Numbered from the stretch's first letter, positions 54,615 to 63,727 are shown. The stretch: DNA of 64,000 nucleotides from Nocardia wallacei (GCF_014466955.1 NZ_AP023396.1:4340001-4404000); one strand, 5' to 3'. Numbers and translations are program-made. Notes: a model not told the origin generated them from the letters alone.

Positions 54615-56636
54615 CTACGGCACTGTGTGAGCCGGGTCGACAGCCAGGTGGTAGACGTCCCGGCGGAGGCGTTCCAAATCCGGTTCCGGCGCCTCGGTAT
54701 CGGGGACTTGGGTGTGCCGATCGCTCTGCGGCACCGACAGCGCCATGCTCGTCATGCTTTCGTAGATCGCGACATACTTCCTCCTGAGGTCGGCCATACC
54801 GGGAAGCATGCGCAGCAGTGCGGGGAGGTAGCGGAGCACCGCGTCGAGCTGGGCGCGGTGCTCGGCGAGCTGGCGGCGCACCTGCTCGACGGCCTCGTCG
54901 CGAGTGCATCCCGTTTCGTGCCGGATGGCCCGGATCAGGTTGTAGGGCACTCCGTCAGCCTCATCCTGCTCGATTCCCACCAGGTCGTTCTCCACGAAGG
55001 CCACGAAGAAGGCGAGCTCCTCCAGCCGGCGGATCACGGGGTGGCGGCGCAACCTGGGCGGTACCTCATGGTCGTGGTGCACCTCCAATATCGCGATAGC
55101 TGTGTCGAACCCACTGGTCGACCTCCGCAGCGCCAGATAGTCAGCCGTGGAGGGGATGTAGCCGTCGAGGCGATGATTCGCTTCGCGTTCGGCTGCTTCG
55201 TACCATCGCTCCAAGTCGTCGAGGAACGCGGCCTGCCAGCGGCTGGTCCGGCCCGCCCGCAGTCGCGGCCACAAACTCGCCCAAGCCGTTTGGAGCGCGC
55301 CGTGCCGCCATGGGTTGTCGGGATCTTGGCGCAGTGTCGCGACCAGGCCACGGCGCAGCGCCGCGATGGCTTGCGGATCCGTCAACTGTGGATCCTCGAA
55401 AAGATCGTCCCACAGCAGGCAGAGCATGCCGAGGGCGACCGCGGTCTGTTCATGGGCCACATCCGTGGAAACAACTGCCGGTGCCACCGCTGCCATCAGG
55501 GCGAATGCTCCGACCCACCGGCGGTGGCGCAACTCGGCCTCGGAGGCGGCAAGACCGGTGTCCACCAACCAATTTCGCACCCATGCCATGACAGGCGGCG
55601 CAAGCCCGTCACCACGAGGCCGGGGTGGCTGTGTCGAGGACCGCGAGTCTGCGGTTCTGGCAGGTCGGCGGTCGAGTATCGACCGGGCGTAGGCGGTCAT
55701 CGCGTGTCGGGCGCGTGGGTCGGCGGACAGGTCGGCGAGCTGCGCAACGGCCTCGTCGATGAATCCGTCGGCCACCGCTTGTGCTTCGGCCACAGCATCG
55801 GAGGCGACGACGAGCTCGCGGGCGCGGATGGCCTGCTCGCTCGTCATTCTGCCCTGGATCAGCCCGGCAAGACCGCGGTCGCGGGCGGCGGCGCGGATCA
55901 CGGGCAGTGTGTAGATACCTTGGGGCAGATCGGCGTTGACGGTCTTGCCCATTTCTTCGGCGGTCGCAGTCAAATCCAGGATGTCGTCATACAGCTGGTA
56001 GGCCAGTCCGAAGTTGCGACCGAATTCCGCCAGCGCCTGTTCGTGCCGCTCGTCACGGCCGGCTTGCATCGCGCCGATTCGGCAGGCCAGCGAGAGGATC
56101 GCGGCGGTTTTGCCCTCGATCGAGTCCAGGTAGGACTGCTCGCTGCGCTCGGCGTTATAGAGGTCGGCGGCCTCGATCACCATGCCCGCGCACATCCGCT
56201 TGCCCGCGTTCGTTCCCGCGAGAGCTTCGCGCTTGCCGAGTTCGGCCAGTAGGTACGCACCCTCCATGGTCACCGAATCTCCGACCAGGACAGCCATGTG
56301 CGAGCCCCACACCGCATTGGTGCTCGGACGGCCTCGGCGCTCATAAGCATGATCGATGACATCGTCGTGGTAGAGCGAACCCAGATGCAGCAACTCCACC
56401 GCAGCCGCGGCGCGCACCGCCCGGTCGTCGGCCGGTGCCGCCGGATCGGCGAGTAAGTAATACGAAAGCAAGGTCAACGTGGGCCGGACCAGACGGCGAG
56501 ACGTCTCGGGTCCGCCGCCGGTGAGTGCGGTCAGCTCCGGCCTGCCCGGGAACCGGATCGGTTCGAGAACCTCGAGAACCCGCTCCAGATCCGCCGCCAG
56601 GTGCGGGAAGACAGCGGAATCGATTTCACTGGGCAT
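54615..56636 (-). CDS. Prenyl diphosphate synthase-terpene cyclase fusion
   Basis: 673 residues; ATG at 56636 with AGGAG upstream. Residues 1-330 form a trans-prenyl diphosphate synthase: DDVIDHAYERRGRPSTN (first Asp motif at 91-95) and YDDILD (217-221). The residue five before the first motif is Gly86, with no bulky gate, resembling mycobacterial GrcC-like long-chain enzymes. The usual GGKR is replaced by SRRLVRP. A linker (RTADSRSSTQPPRPRGDG) leads to a class I terpene cyclase: WDDLFED at 409-415, Arg504 as pyrophosphate sensor exactly 46 residues before NDLVGIEQDE (550-559; Ser of the NSE motif is Gly). One protein should build a polyprenyl diphosphate and cyclise it. Fungal chimeras have the reverse order. 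Confidence 0.88.
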   Translation of the reverse strand: MPSEIDSAVFPHLAADLERVLEVLEPIRFPGRPELTALTGGGPETSRRLVRPTLTLLSYYLLADPAAPADDRAVRAAAAVELLHLGSLYHDDVIDHAYERRGRPSTNAVWGSHMAVLVGDSVTMEGAYLLAELGKREALAGTNAGKRMCAGMVIEAADLYNAERSEQSYLDSIEGKTAAILSLACRIGAMQAGRDERHEQALAEFGRNFGLAYQLYDDILDLTATAEEMGKTVNADLPQGIYTLPVIRAAARDRGLAGLIQGRMTSEQAIRARELVVASDAVAEAQAVADGFIDEAVAQLADLSADPRARHAMTAYARSILDRRPARTADSRSSTQPPRPRGDGLAPPVMAWVRNWLVDTGLAASEAELRHRRWVGAFALMAAVAPAVVSTDVAHEQTAVALGMLCLLWDDLFEDPQLTDPQAIAALRRGLVATLRQDPDNPWRHGALQTAWASLWPRLRAGRTSRWQAAFLDDLERWYEAAEREANHRLDGYIPSTADYLALRRSTSGFDTAIAILEVHHDHEVPPRLRRHPVIRRLEELAFFVAFVENDLVGIEQDEADGVPYNLIRAIRHETGCTRDEAVEQVRRQLAEHRAQLDAVLRYLPALLRMLPGMADLRRKYVAIYESMTSMALSVPQSDRHTQVPDTEAPEPDLERLRRDVYHLAVDPAHTVP

Positions 56637-56871
56637 ACACGCGCTCCTGGTCTCGTACATCGCTCATCCACAACCCCGTCGATCAAGAGCATTTCATCAC
56701 CTCACCGCGAAAAATGTTGGCGGAACGAAGGTTTGACCGGTTCGGCCCAAGTGATCGGCCGACAAACCCCTCATCCACAACGGACTGATTCGCCACGAGT
56801 AGAGGACCGGCTTCGGTTTCAGGCCAACGCCGGTCGGCGTGGCGATTGTCGGGAGTAGTAGTGCTCCGCGT

Positions 56872-57456
56872 TCACGAGCCGGCACGCAGGATCGACTGCA
56901 CCGTCGCCGTAACCGCTCCGGCCGCCTGCTTCTGCGAGATGCGCCCGGTCCGAACCTCCTCGGCCGCCCCCTGCAGGATGTAGTGCACCATGCCGACCAT
57001 CCAGGTAATCGAGAGGTCGGTGCGGAACACGCCCTGACGGCGGCCGCGGCGGATGAGATTCTCGACGCGGTTGGCGGCGCCGCCGTGCAGCTCGCGGATC
57101 CGCTCGGCGGACAGGCTTTCCTGGGCCGCTGTGAGCAGGGCCGCCGATTCGGCGACCAGCGACCAGCTCACCGCGAGCAGGCGATCCATCGCCGCGCGCG
57201 CATCACCGTCCAGATCCACGGCGGACAACACCTCCTCGCCGTCGCGCAGCGCCGCCACCAGCGCCGCCTCCACCAGCTCGGCCCGGTTCGGGAAGTGCCC
57301 GTACAGCGTCATCCTGCCGACCCCGGCGGCCTTGACGATGTCGTCGATGCTGGCCTGCGGATTGCTGCTCCAGGTGGTGCGCGCCGCGGCGACGATGCGG
57401 GCGATGCTGCGTTCGGCATCGGCCCGGCGGCGCGGGCGCTCCTCGGTGGTCGGCAT
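56872..57456 (-). CDS. TetR-family regulator of the MFS exporter
   Basis: 194 residues. HTH: RSIARIVAAARTTWSSNPQA, recognition helix AGVGRMTLYGHFPNRAELV. The C-terminal helices contain LAVSWSLVAESAALLTAAQE. It is divergent from the efflux gene with two matching palindromes between them, the classic arrangement for an efflux repressor. Confidence 0.9.
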   Translation of the reverse strand: MPTTEERPRRRADAERSIARIVAAARTTWSSNPQASIDDIVKAAGVGRMTLYGHFPNRAELVEAALVAALRDGEEVLSAVDLDGDARAAMDRLLAVSWSLVAESAALLTAAQESLSAERIRELHGGAANRVENLIRRGRRQGVFRTDLSITWMVGMVHYILQGAAEEVRTGRISQKQAAGAVTATVQSILRAGS

Positions 57457-57471
57457 GGCACCACTCTAGCT

Positions 57472-57526
57472 CGTACTGGAATGTACGTGTTACCGTCGGA
57501 GTTGCATGTCGTACGCGCAAGTACGA
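57472..57526. promoter_or_regulatory. Two CGTAC-N6-GTACG operators between TetR and MFS genes
   Basis: CGTAC at 57472-57476 with GTACG at 57483-57487, and CGTAC at 57510-57514 with GTACG at 57521-57525. Both have a 6-bp spacer and their centres are 38 bp apart. They lie in the 91-bp divergent gap and are strong candidates for binding by the adjacent TetR protein. Confidence 0.7.
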
Positions 57527-57547
57527 ATTAGCTCCCGGGAGTATCCG

Positions 57548-58930
57548 ATGACACAGCAAGAGTTCGAACGGACGTCGGAGGCGGCACACCCCCAGCGGTG
57601 GCGCATCCTCGGCTTCCTCGGCATCGCCCAACTGATGCTGATCCTGGACGTCACCGTCGTGGCAATCGCCCTGCCGCACATGGAAACCGACCTCGGCCTC
57701 AGCCGCGCGGCGGTGACCTGGACGGTGAGCGCCTACACGCTGGCGTTCGGCGGCCTGATGCTGCTCGGCGGCCGTATCGCGGATCTGATCGGGGCCAAAC
57801 GCGTGGTGCTCGCCGGGCTGGGGCTCTTCACGACGGCGTCGCTGGTCACCGGGCTCAGCGGGAGCGCCGAGGTGCTGCTGGCGGGCCGCGTCGCACAGGG
57901 CGTCGGGGCGGCGATGCTGTCACCGGCGGCTCTGTCGCTGGTGGTGTCGCTGTTCAGCGGTGACGAGCGGAACCGGGCGCTGGGCGTGTGGTCGGCGCTC
58001 GGCGGTGGCGGTGCGGCGTTGGGTGTGCTGCTGGGTGGCCTTCTCACCGCAGGCCCAGGGTGGCCGTGGGTATTCCATGTCAATGTCCCGATCGGCCTCG
58101 TGATCCTGGTGGCGCTCACGGTGCTGTTGCCACTCCGGGCCGCGGCGGTCCCCCGGCCCCGCCTGGATGTGCTCGGCGCGCTGCTGGTGACCGCCTCGAC
58201 AGGTGCGGTGATCTACGCACTGATTTCGGCAGGCGACCGTGGGTGGCTGACCGTGGACACCGGATTGCCCGTGTTACTCGGTATTCTCGGCTACCTGGCT
58301 TTCGTGGTCCGGCAGCGGACGGTGGCGTCGCCGCTGATGGATGTGCGACTGCTGGTGCGCCGGCCGGTGGCCACCGGGGCCTTCCTCGTCGCGATGGCGA
58401 CAGCGCTGATGATCGCGGTGTTCTTCTTGGGCACCTTCTATTTCCAACAGGTATTGAGCTACGGCCCGCTGCGGACCGGGTTGCTGTTCCTACCCGTCGC
58501 CCTGTCGACCATGGTCGGCGCGAACCTCACCGGCCGGGCGCTCGCCCGGTTCGGCGCACGTGCCCTGGCAGTGGCCGGGCTGCTCGTCGCCGCGCTCGGC
58601 ATGGCGGTGCCCACCGTCTCGCTCGACACCGTGACCGTGGTGATCGGCGTGACCGTCGCCGCGGCCGGAACCGGCGCCCTGTTCGTGGTCGCCTCGGCGA
58701 CGGCGCTGGGGCAGGTCGCGCCGCACGAGTCGGGTATCGCCTCCGGCATCGTCAGCACCTTCCACGAGTTCGGCGCGTCACTCGGCGCCGCGGTCGTCTC
58801 CAGCGTGGCGGCGGCAGGCTTGGTCGCGAACACCTCGTCCGGGTTCAGCGACGGGTTCGTGGTCGCCGCATCGGCCGCGGCGGCCGCCGCCGTCGCCGCC
58901 GGAGTGCTCACACCGGGACGCTCGGCCTGA
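57548..58930 (+). CDS. MFS drug exporter, DHA2 (14-TMS) family
   Basis: 460 residues with about 14 hydrophobic segments. Motif A-like GGRIADLIGAKR, motif C-like GPGWPWVFHVNVPIG and an N-terminal LDVTVVAIALPHM are typical of EmrB/QacA exporters. ATG at 57548 after GGGAG. Controlled by the divergent TetR. It probably exports drugs or a secreted metabolite using the proton gradient. Confidence 0.93.
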   Translation: MTQQEFERTSEAAHPQRWRILGFLGIAQLMLILDVTVVAIALPHMETDLGLSRAAVTWTVSAYTLAFGGLMLLGGRIADLIGAKRVVLAGLGLFTTASLVTGLSGSAEVLLAGRVAQGVGAAMLSPAALSLVVSLFSGDERNRALGVWSALGGGGAALGVLLGGLLTAGPGWPWVFHVNVPIGLVILVALTVLLPLRAAAVPRPRLDVLGALLVTASTGAVIYALISAGDRGWLTVDTGLPVLLGILGYLAFVVRQRTVASPLMDVRLLVRRPVATGAFLVAMATALMIAVFFLGTFYFQQVLSYGPLRTGLLFLPVALSTMVGANLTGRALARFGARALAVAGLLVAALGMAVPTVSLDTVTVVIGVTVAAAGTGALFVVASATALGQVAPHESGIASGIVSTFHEFGASLGAAVVSSVAAAGLVANTSSGFSDGFVVAASAAAAAAVAAGVLTPGRSA

Positions 58931-59242
58931 GTCGGGCGAGAAACCGCACGGCTGCAACAGGTTTGCGTGAACACTGAGCGACCGCAGCCAGATGACCGAT
59001 TCTGGGCAACACAGATCTCACAAACGCCCGTTGCCGGCCCATTGCCCCGAGGGATATAGGCTACCTACACGCTCTCCGATGAATGCACGCCCCAGCAAAC
59101 ACCTACCCGAGCAGGCCGCGACGACCGTGCTGGCCGCCTTGCAGGGCCACGGGCCCGCACGTGGGTATGGGCGTCCATGGAATCGGTGGAGTAACGATCT
59201 TCCCTCCGGCACCAGCCCGGCTCCGGGCTGACCGTGGCGTCC
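58931..59242. other. Intergenic stretch without a supported gene
   Basis: 312 bp between convergent genes. One short open frame has a non-protein-like, arginine/proline-rich sequence. No hairpin comparable to the one at 54565 was recognised. Confidence 0.35.
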
Positions 59243-60277
59243 TCAGCCCAGGTCGGCGGCCACCGCGGCGTGCAGGTCCAGCAGACTCGAGATCTGCTCG
59301 GCCGGACGGCGTCCCAGGCCGCATTCGGTGGCGATTCCGAAGGTGTCGATCACACCGCGCGCCGCCGCAATCCGCCGCTGCGCGCCCGCGTGCCCGTCGG
59401 TCGCATGCACCAACCCCAGATAGAGCCGGGTCTGCTCGGGCAGCCGGAGCTTCGACAAGGGCTCGAAATAGGCGCGGTCGGCTCTCGCCCGCGGAACCGG
59501 CATGTGCACCCAGTCGACCCGCCGCGTCAGCGAATCCAGTATTCCGGCGGTGACCGCGACCATGCGGCCGGTGTCGGCCGGCTCCGCGAAATGCTGATGC
59601 CCGAAATCGCCGTAGCACAGGTGGTATCCCAGTTCGACGCCCTCGGGTACCGCGTCACCGAGCCGGACCAGGCGTTCGACGACCTGCGCGAGCTGCTCGG
59701 GATAGTCGTCGCCGAACCAGGAGGGGAATATCCCCTCGAAAATGGCGAACTCGACCGGGCAATCCCACTGCACCGCCAGGTCCGCAGCCGGGATCCCGGC
59801 CACGATCCGGTCGAGCTCGGCGAGCACCGCGGTCTCGTAACGACTTTCGAGCACATTCTGGGGGTCTCCGACGAACGCCCCGACCACCGAGATCGGCGAC
59901 GGCAGGCACACCTGGAACCGGACGTCCGCGTCGATGGTCCCGCCCTCGCGCAGCCTGCGGAAGACCTGCCAGGAGTCGAGTGCGGCCTCCGCGTAACCGA
60001 GCGGGCCGAAATCGATCGTGGCCGCATCGATGCCCGGCCGCGGCCGCACCCGCGCGCTGGGCCCATATTCCGGACTCGGCGGCGGCGCCATCTCCAGATC
60101 CGGGTGGGCGGCCATGCGCGGCAACTGCCAGACCGTGAAGTTGTCGCGCTCGCCGACCTCCCCGTCGGGAATGCGCGCCAACCACGGACCCAGCCGCCGC
60201 GCCGCCGCGGTGAACACCGCTTCGGTGTCCGCCAACGGAACACTGCCGCACAAATGCACGTCGCCACGGACCATCAT
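59243..60277 (-). CDS. MetE/UROD-fold-like hypothetical protein
   Basis: 344 residues; ATG at 60277 with GAGGAG upstream. The start VRGDVHLCGSVPLADTEAVF and the C-terminal ATECGLGRR are reminiscent of cobalamin-independent methionine-synthase-like TIM barrels. A middle stretch (VELGYHLCYGDFGHQHF) contains His and Cys that could bind zinc. Actinobacterial proteins of this kind are annotated only as hypothetical; a role in transferring methyl or thiol groups is speculative. Confidence 0.75.
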   Translation of the reverse strand: MMVRGDVHLCGSVPLADTEAVFTAAARRLGPWLARIPDGEVGERDNFTVWQLPRMAAHPDLEMAPPPSPEYGPSARVRPRPGIDAATIDFGPLGYAEAALDSWQVFRRLREGGTIDADVRFQVCLPSPISVVGAFVGDPQNVLESRYETAVLAELDRIVAGIPAADLAVQWDCPVEFAIFEGIFPSWFGDDYPEQLAQVVERLVRLGDAVPEGVELGYHLCYGDFGHQHFAEPADTGRMVAVTAGILDSLTRRVDWVHMPVPRARADRAYFEPLSKLRLPEQTRLYLGLVHATDGHAGAQRRIAAARGVIDTFGIATECGLGRRPAEQISSLLDLHAAVAADLG

Positions 60278-60502
60278 CGACTCCTCGCGCCACCGCTCCG
60301 TCCGCCGCGAATTCGAACGAGCAGCAGCGGATCCGCCGACATGGAAACATATCGAGACCGCCGAACCACGTTCCCAAACACGGGAACCGCTCATCGACGG
60401 GCCGCAGGTGTTCCCGGCTTGGACCACGTCTTACGTGTTGTGATTCGGTTCCGCTGCGTCGGATCCGCTTGTGCTGCATGATGTCCGGTTTGTGGCCGCC
60501 GA

Positions 60503-61024
60503 GTTGTCGAACGTCTTGTGCCGGACCAGTTGTGGGCTTTGGCCGAGCCACTGCTGCCTGTGTTCACACCGCGTCCGCAGGGCGGTGGCACCGCGCCGAG
60601 CGATGAGCGGGCGGTGTTCGCGGCGGTGGTGTTCGTGCTGACCATCGGCTGCGCGTGGCGGATGCTGCCGCCGTCGTTCGGGCTGACGGTGCCGACGGCG
60701 CACCGCCGGTTCAGCGTGTGGACCGAAGCCGGTATCTGGCGCCGGTTACACCGTGCCGTTCTCGACGAGCTGGGCAGCCGAGGCTTGATCGACTGGTCGC
60801 GTGCGGTGATGGACACGGCGTCGGTGCGAGCGAAAAGGGAATTTTATGACCGGGCCGAGCCCGGTCGACCGCGGCAGGAGCGGGTCGAAGATCCATGTGC
60901 TCGCCGAGCGTGCGGGAATCCCTCTGTCCGTGGGTATCTCGGCGGCGAACACCAATTACCTCGGCTCCCTCACCCTCGCTGCAACACTGACCTGCTACAA
61001 GAAACGCGCGAAATCAGCGACATG
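60503..61024 (+). pseudogene. Truncated IS5-family transposase
   Basis: The first part is a normal IS5 (IS1421-like) DDE transposase N-terminus: LVPDQLWALAEPLLPVF, CAWRMLPPSFGLTVPTAHRR, then LIDWSRAVMDTASVRAK with the first Asp. Near 60840 the frame shifts. The continuation GPSPVDRGRSGSKIHVLAER then LPLSVGISAANT appears in another frame and jumps straight to LAATLTCYKKRAK, the normal C-terminus. About 130 catalytic residues are missing. The element is dead; terminal inverted repeats were not located. Confidence 0.85.
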
Positions 61025-61062
61025 AGACACGGTCTTAGACGGTCGATTTATGTCTCGGTTCT

Positions 61063-61485
61063 TCAGGTGTCGCCCTTGCCCAGGTTGACCGTGGGTAGCG
61101 ATGCGGGGATGCTGGGGCCTGTCACCTCGGAGTGGATTATTCCCGCGATGTCCCTTCCGATCGAGCTGAGAGCGCCACCCACACCGGCGCTGGTCAGTTC
61201 GGCGAACTTGTACCAGCCTTTTCCGAATTCCAGGCCTGCGGCCGAGTCGAGGGCACCATATTTGCCGAGCGACTTTCCGAACCAGCCACCCAATCCGCCG
61301 CCGATCGCGCCACCGGCGATGTCTCCGACCAGTGCCCAGCCGGTGTCATTTCGCAGCACACCGGCGACAGCGCCACCGATAAGGCCGCCGATCGCGCCGC
61401 CCGCCGGGCCGAAGATCTGGCCTACGGCAGGCAGGACCAGGGTGGCGGCGTGGCCTATGAGTAGATTCTTCGTTTCGGCGTCCAC
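61063..61485 (-). CDS. Glycine-rich protein with hydrophobic glycine-zipper segments
   Basis: About 140 residues from a GTG at 61485 (VDAETKNLLIGHAATLVLPA); an ATG at 61539 would add 18 residues. The middle is a run of Gly/Ala/Ile (GPAGGAIGGLIGGAVAGVL, AGGAIGGGLGGWFGKSLG) resembling glycine-zipper membrane segments. It faces the DUF4226-like gene, suggesting a pair. The function is unknown; membrane insertion or pore-like behaviour is possible. Confidence 0.55.
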   Translation of the reverse strand: MDAETKNLLIGHAATLVLPAVGQIFGPAGGAIGGLIGGAVAGVLRNDTGWALVGDIAGGAIGGGLGGWFGKSLGKYGALDSAAGLEFGKGWYKFAELTSAGVGGALSSIGRDIAGIIHSEVTGPSIPASLPTVNLGKGDT

Positions 61486-61592
61486 AGTGACTCGACTACC
61501 TCGGTTCGGATGCTCGGTGTTTCCCCGAGATGCTATCATTTCCGCCGGTCAGGTACGCGATCGGTCGGCTGCGCGAGGCAAGGAGGTGCTCG

Positions 61593-62906
61593 ATGACGGA
61601 GATGCCCGACGTCTTCATGCCGGACCAATACGCACCGGGCTATCCCGCGGAGTATCGGTTCTCTCCGGATATCGAGAAATTCCATCGTGAACTGCCGCGT
61701 ACGCTGCGGGGGAATTGGGATAATTTCGGGTCGGAAGCGGCCTCCGGGCCGCCGCAGACACCAGCGGTCGGTCAGATCGAGGCGAATACGGATATCGATC
61801 CGAGGCTTTCGGGCTCCGCGATAGCGGATTACAAGAAGTCGCTGGAGAAGCTCGGGCAGTGGTTCACCGATCTCCAGAGAGCCGATGCGCAGATAGCCGA
61901 CGCGGTACGGCGAACTTCCGCCGCCGTGAACAATGGGCGGTCGGAGCTGATTGCCGCTATTCGCAGAATAAACGACAATGCGCACACGGCCCCGATCGGG
62001 CGGGACGAGAACCAGCACATTCTCCAGTATGTCGACAGCGGGCTCGACACCGTCGATCGAATAGTCCGGGATATCACGAAGAAACAGCACCGCCACGCCG
62101 GGGAGGTAGGCGGGCTGATTCGGCGAGTGGAGGACCTGACGCGACCTCCCCAGCCGATGGCTCGCTCGACGACCTCTCCGGCAACACCTGCCGCCGGGCC
62201 AACCGCACCCGTCGCGCCAGCTCCGCCTGCGGACACCACGGAGCAAGCGGAACCACCACACCTTTCGAAACCACTGGTCGCCGGTACCGCACCGCCGAAA
62301 GCCGGACCGGGCGTCGAGCCCGGAGAACCCGGCGAATCGACAAGGCCGCAGGTAGACCCCGGCCGTCCTGCCGACGGGGCCGTCGGCGCACCTGTCGACC
62401 AGCCCACAGAGCCCGGCTCGCCGACCCGGGACTCCGAATACATCGCTGCGACGGCGACGCCATCGACTACCGCGTCGAATTCCGACGACAGTCGAGCGGT
62501 CTCGCAGGAACACGGTCGAGAGCAAGCCGCGCTCACCGACCAGACGTATAAGGCAGCAGAGACGGAACCGACACGGACCCCGTGGTCGACGGTAGAAAAC
62601 GAGTTCACCGGCGGCCGATCGCAATCGGCGGCTCCCCACATGCTCGACGCGGCATTCCGCAACCGCAGAAAAGCCAGACGGAGAACCGCGGCCGCCGAAT
62701 CGGCGGGCAAGGCGACCACCGTGGACGAGGCCGAGACACAGCAGGAGCCGGTGGTGGGCGACGCCGCCGCCACTCCCCCGGCCCGGCTCCGGTCGACGGT
62801 TCCCTGGATACAGTCCGTCGGTGCCCGGGCCGCGCACACCGGTGCGGAAAACGTTCCGGCGTCGACACGCGCTTCGCGCGGCGCGGAGATTCAAGGAGAT
62901 GCGTAG
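61593..62906 (+). CDS. DUF4226-like (ESX/WXG100-type helical) protein with long Pro-rich tail
   Basis: 437 residues; ATG at 61593 after AGGAGG. Residues ~60-185 are helical (IADYKKSLEKLGQWFTDLQR, VRRTSAAVNNGRSELIAAIR, DSGLDTVDRIVRDITKKQHR) and resemble DUF4226 and WXG100-like proteins of mycobacteria. The rest (about 190-437) is a low-complexity tail rich in Pro, Thr, Ala and Glu, probably disordered. Such a layout fits type VII secretion-associated proteins, but no other ESX gene lies in the window. Confidence 0.6.
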   Translation: MTEMPDVFMPDQYAPGYPAEYRFSPDIEKFHRELPRTLRGNWDNFGSEAASGPPQTPAVGQIEANTDIDPRLSGSAIADYKKSLEKLGQWFTDLQRADAQIADAVRRTSAAVNNGRSELIAAIRRINDNAHTAPIGRDENQHILQYVDSGLDTVDRIVRDITKKQHRHAGEVGGLIRRVEDLTRPPQPMARSTTSPATPAAGPTAPVAPAPPADTTEQAEPPHLSKPLVAGTAPPKAGPGVEPGEPGESTRPQVDPGRPADGAVGAPVDQPTEPGSPTRDSEYIAATATPSTTASNSDDSRAVSQEHGREQAALTDQTYKAAETEPTRTPWSTVENEFTGGRSQSAAPHMLDAAFRNRRKARRRTAAAESAGKATTVDEAETQQEPVVGDAAATPPARLRSTVPWIQSVGARAAHTGAENVPASTRASRGAEIQGDA

Positions 62907-63001
62907 CGGGCCCCGCTGCCCCACATGATGACCGCGGCGACGATGAGCAGGATCGCATACCCCACCGACCGTGCCGACCCGGAATCCGAACGCCCAGTCA
63001 C
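62891..63001 (-). CDS. Possible 36-residue membrane peptide
   Basis: GTG start overlapping the stop of the NUDIX remnant by 4 bp. It encodes VTGRSDSGSARSVGYAILLI followed by VAAVIMWGSGARYASP: one hydrophobic helix. It overlaps the DUF4226-like stop by 16 bp on the opposite strand. It may be a real small protein or a chance frame. Confidence 0.3.
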   Translation of the reverse strand: MTGRSDSGSARSVGYAILLIVAAVIMWGSGARYASP

Positions 63002-63460
63002 ACCCGAATCGGGAGCCGCCATCCATGTTCACTGAACGAGGCGAACGCCCCAGCCAGGAATGCGCGGATGCCGATCGCCGGATACTCGATCACATCCAAC
63101 TCCGACACCTCGTCGAGCGAAAACCATTGCACCGCAGAACACTTCTCCGGCTCGAGGTTGGCCGGTTCAACAGCCCAGCGGACGGCATGAAGGAAACTCC
63201 GAGCCGCGGTTCAGGTCCCGACTCGACGACATCAGCGGCATGAACAACACGTAGGTCAACCGGATCGATGATCACCCCGACCTCTTCATAGGCTTCCCGG
63301 TCGGTGGCCGCGAGAAAGACCATGCCGCCCGACCACCCGACACCGCACCAGCGAAGCATGTCGCGACTCCGCGCGCCGACCACCCGGACAACGAAAACCG
63401 GCAGACCCGAACGAATGACGGCCATCCCAGCTGCTGCACTGGCACCGCCGCATCAGGCAT
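62998..63460 (-). pseudogene. Frameshifted NUDIX hydrolase
   Basis: One frame gives FVVRVVGARSRDMLRWCGVG then ATDREAYEEVGVIIDPVDL, with the REAYEEVG part of the Nudix box but without the preceding PGG-x-E-x-GE segment. After PRLGVSF the protein continues in another frame as HAVRWAVEPANLEPEKCSAV, QWFSLDEV, and ends at a stop at 62998. A deletion in the Nudix box plus a frameshift make it non-functional. Confidence 0.7.
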
Positions 63461-63727
63461 GATCCGACCTGCCGAAGGTCGAGCGACTCACGGGCGAAAC
63501 GACAACAATGCGTAGCGAGTCCCGGACTGTCCGGCCATAGAGTCGACTACTCCCCGTCGGAACTGCCTCACCGAGCAGCCGGCCTAGTAGGCTCACGGAC
63601 GTCCCCGGGCGCTCTCTATCCGGTGATCAGTTGGTTGCCCACACCGCGGTAGCGGACACCGCAGGTGTATTGGTTTCATTGGTGTTCGCTTCTCGGTGTG
63701 CACGCGGAGTTGGACGGAGACGGGGTG
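63461..63727. other. Intergenic stretch with a possible C-terminal echo
   Basis: 267 bp with no gene. On the minus strand near 63494-63530 the codons for SGTRYALLSFRP followed by a stop resemble the end of the 36-residue peptide (SGARYASP), suggesting a small duplicated remnant. Confidence 0.3.

Noticed and set aside
53757..56636. Treating the ABC transporter and terpene fusion as one biosynthesis-export operon
   Set aside because: They are convergent and separated by a strong hairpin; co-function cannot be claimed from position alone.
58992..59231. A 79-codon frame after the MFS gene
   Set aside because: Pro/Arg-rich, no ribosome binding site, no family resemblance.
59234..60481. A 415-codon plus-strand open frame
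   Set aside because: Mirror of the MetE-like gene on the other strand, which has the ribosome binding site and plausible composition.
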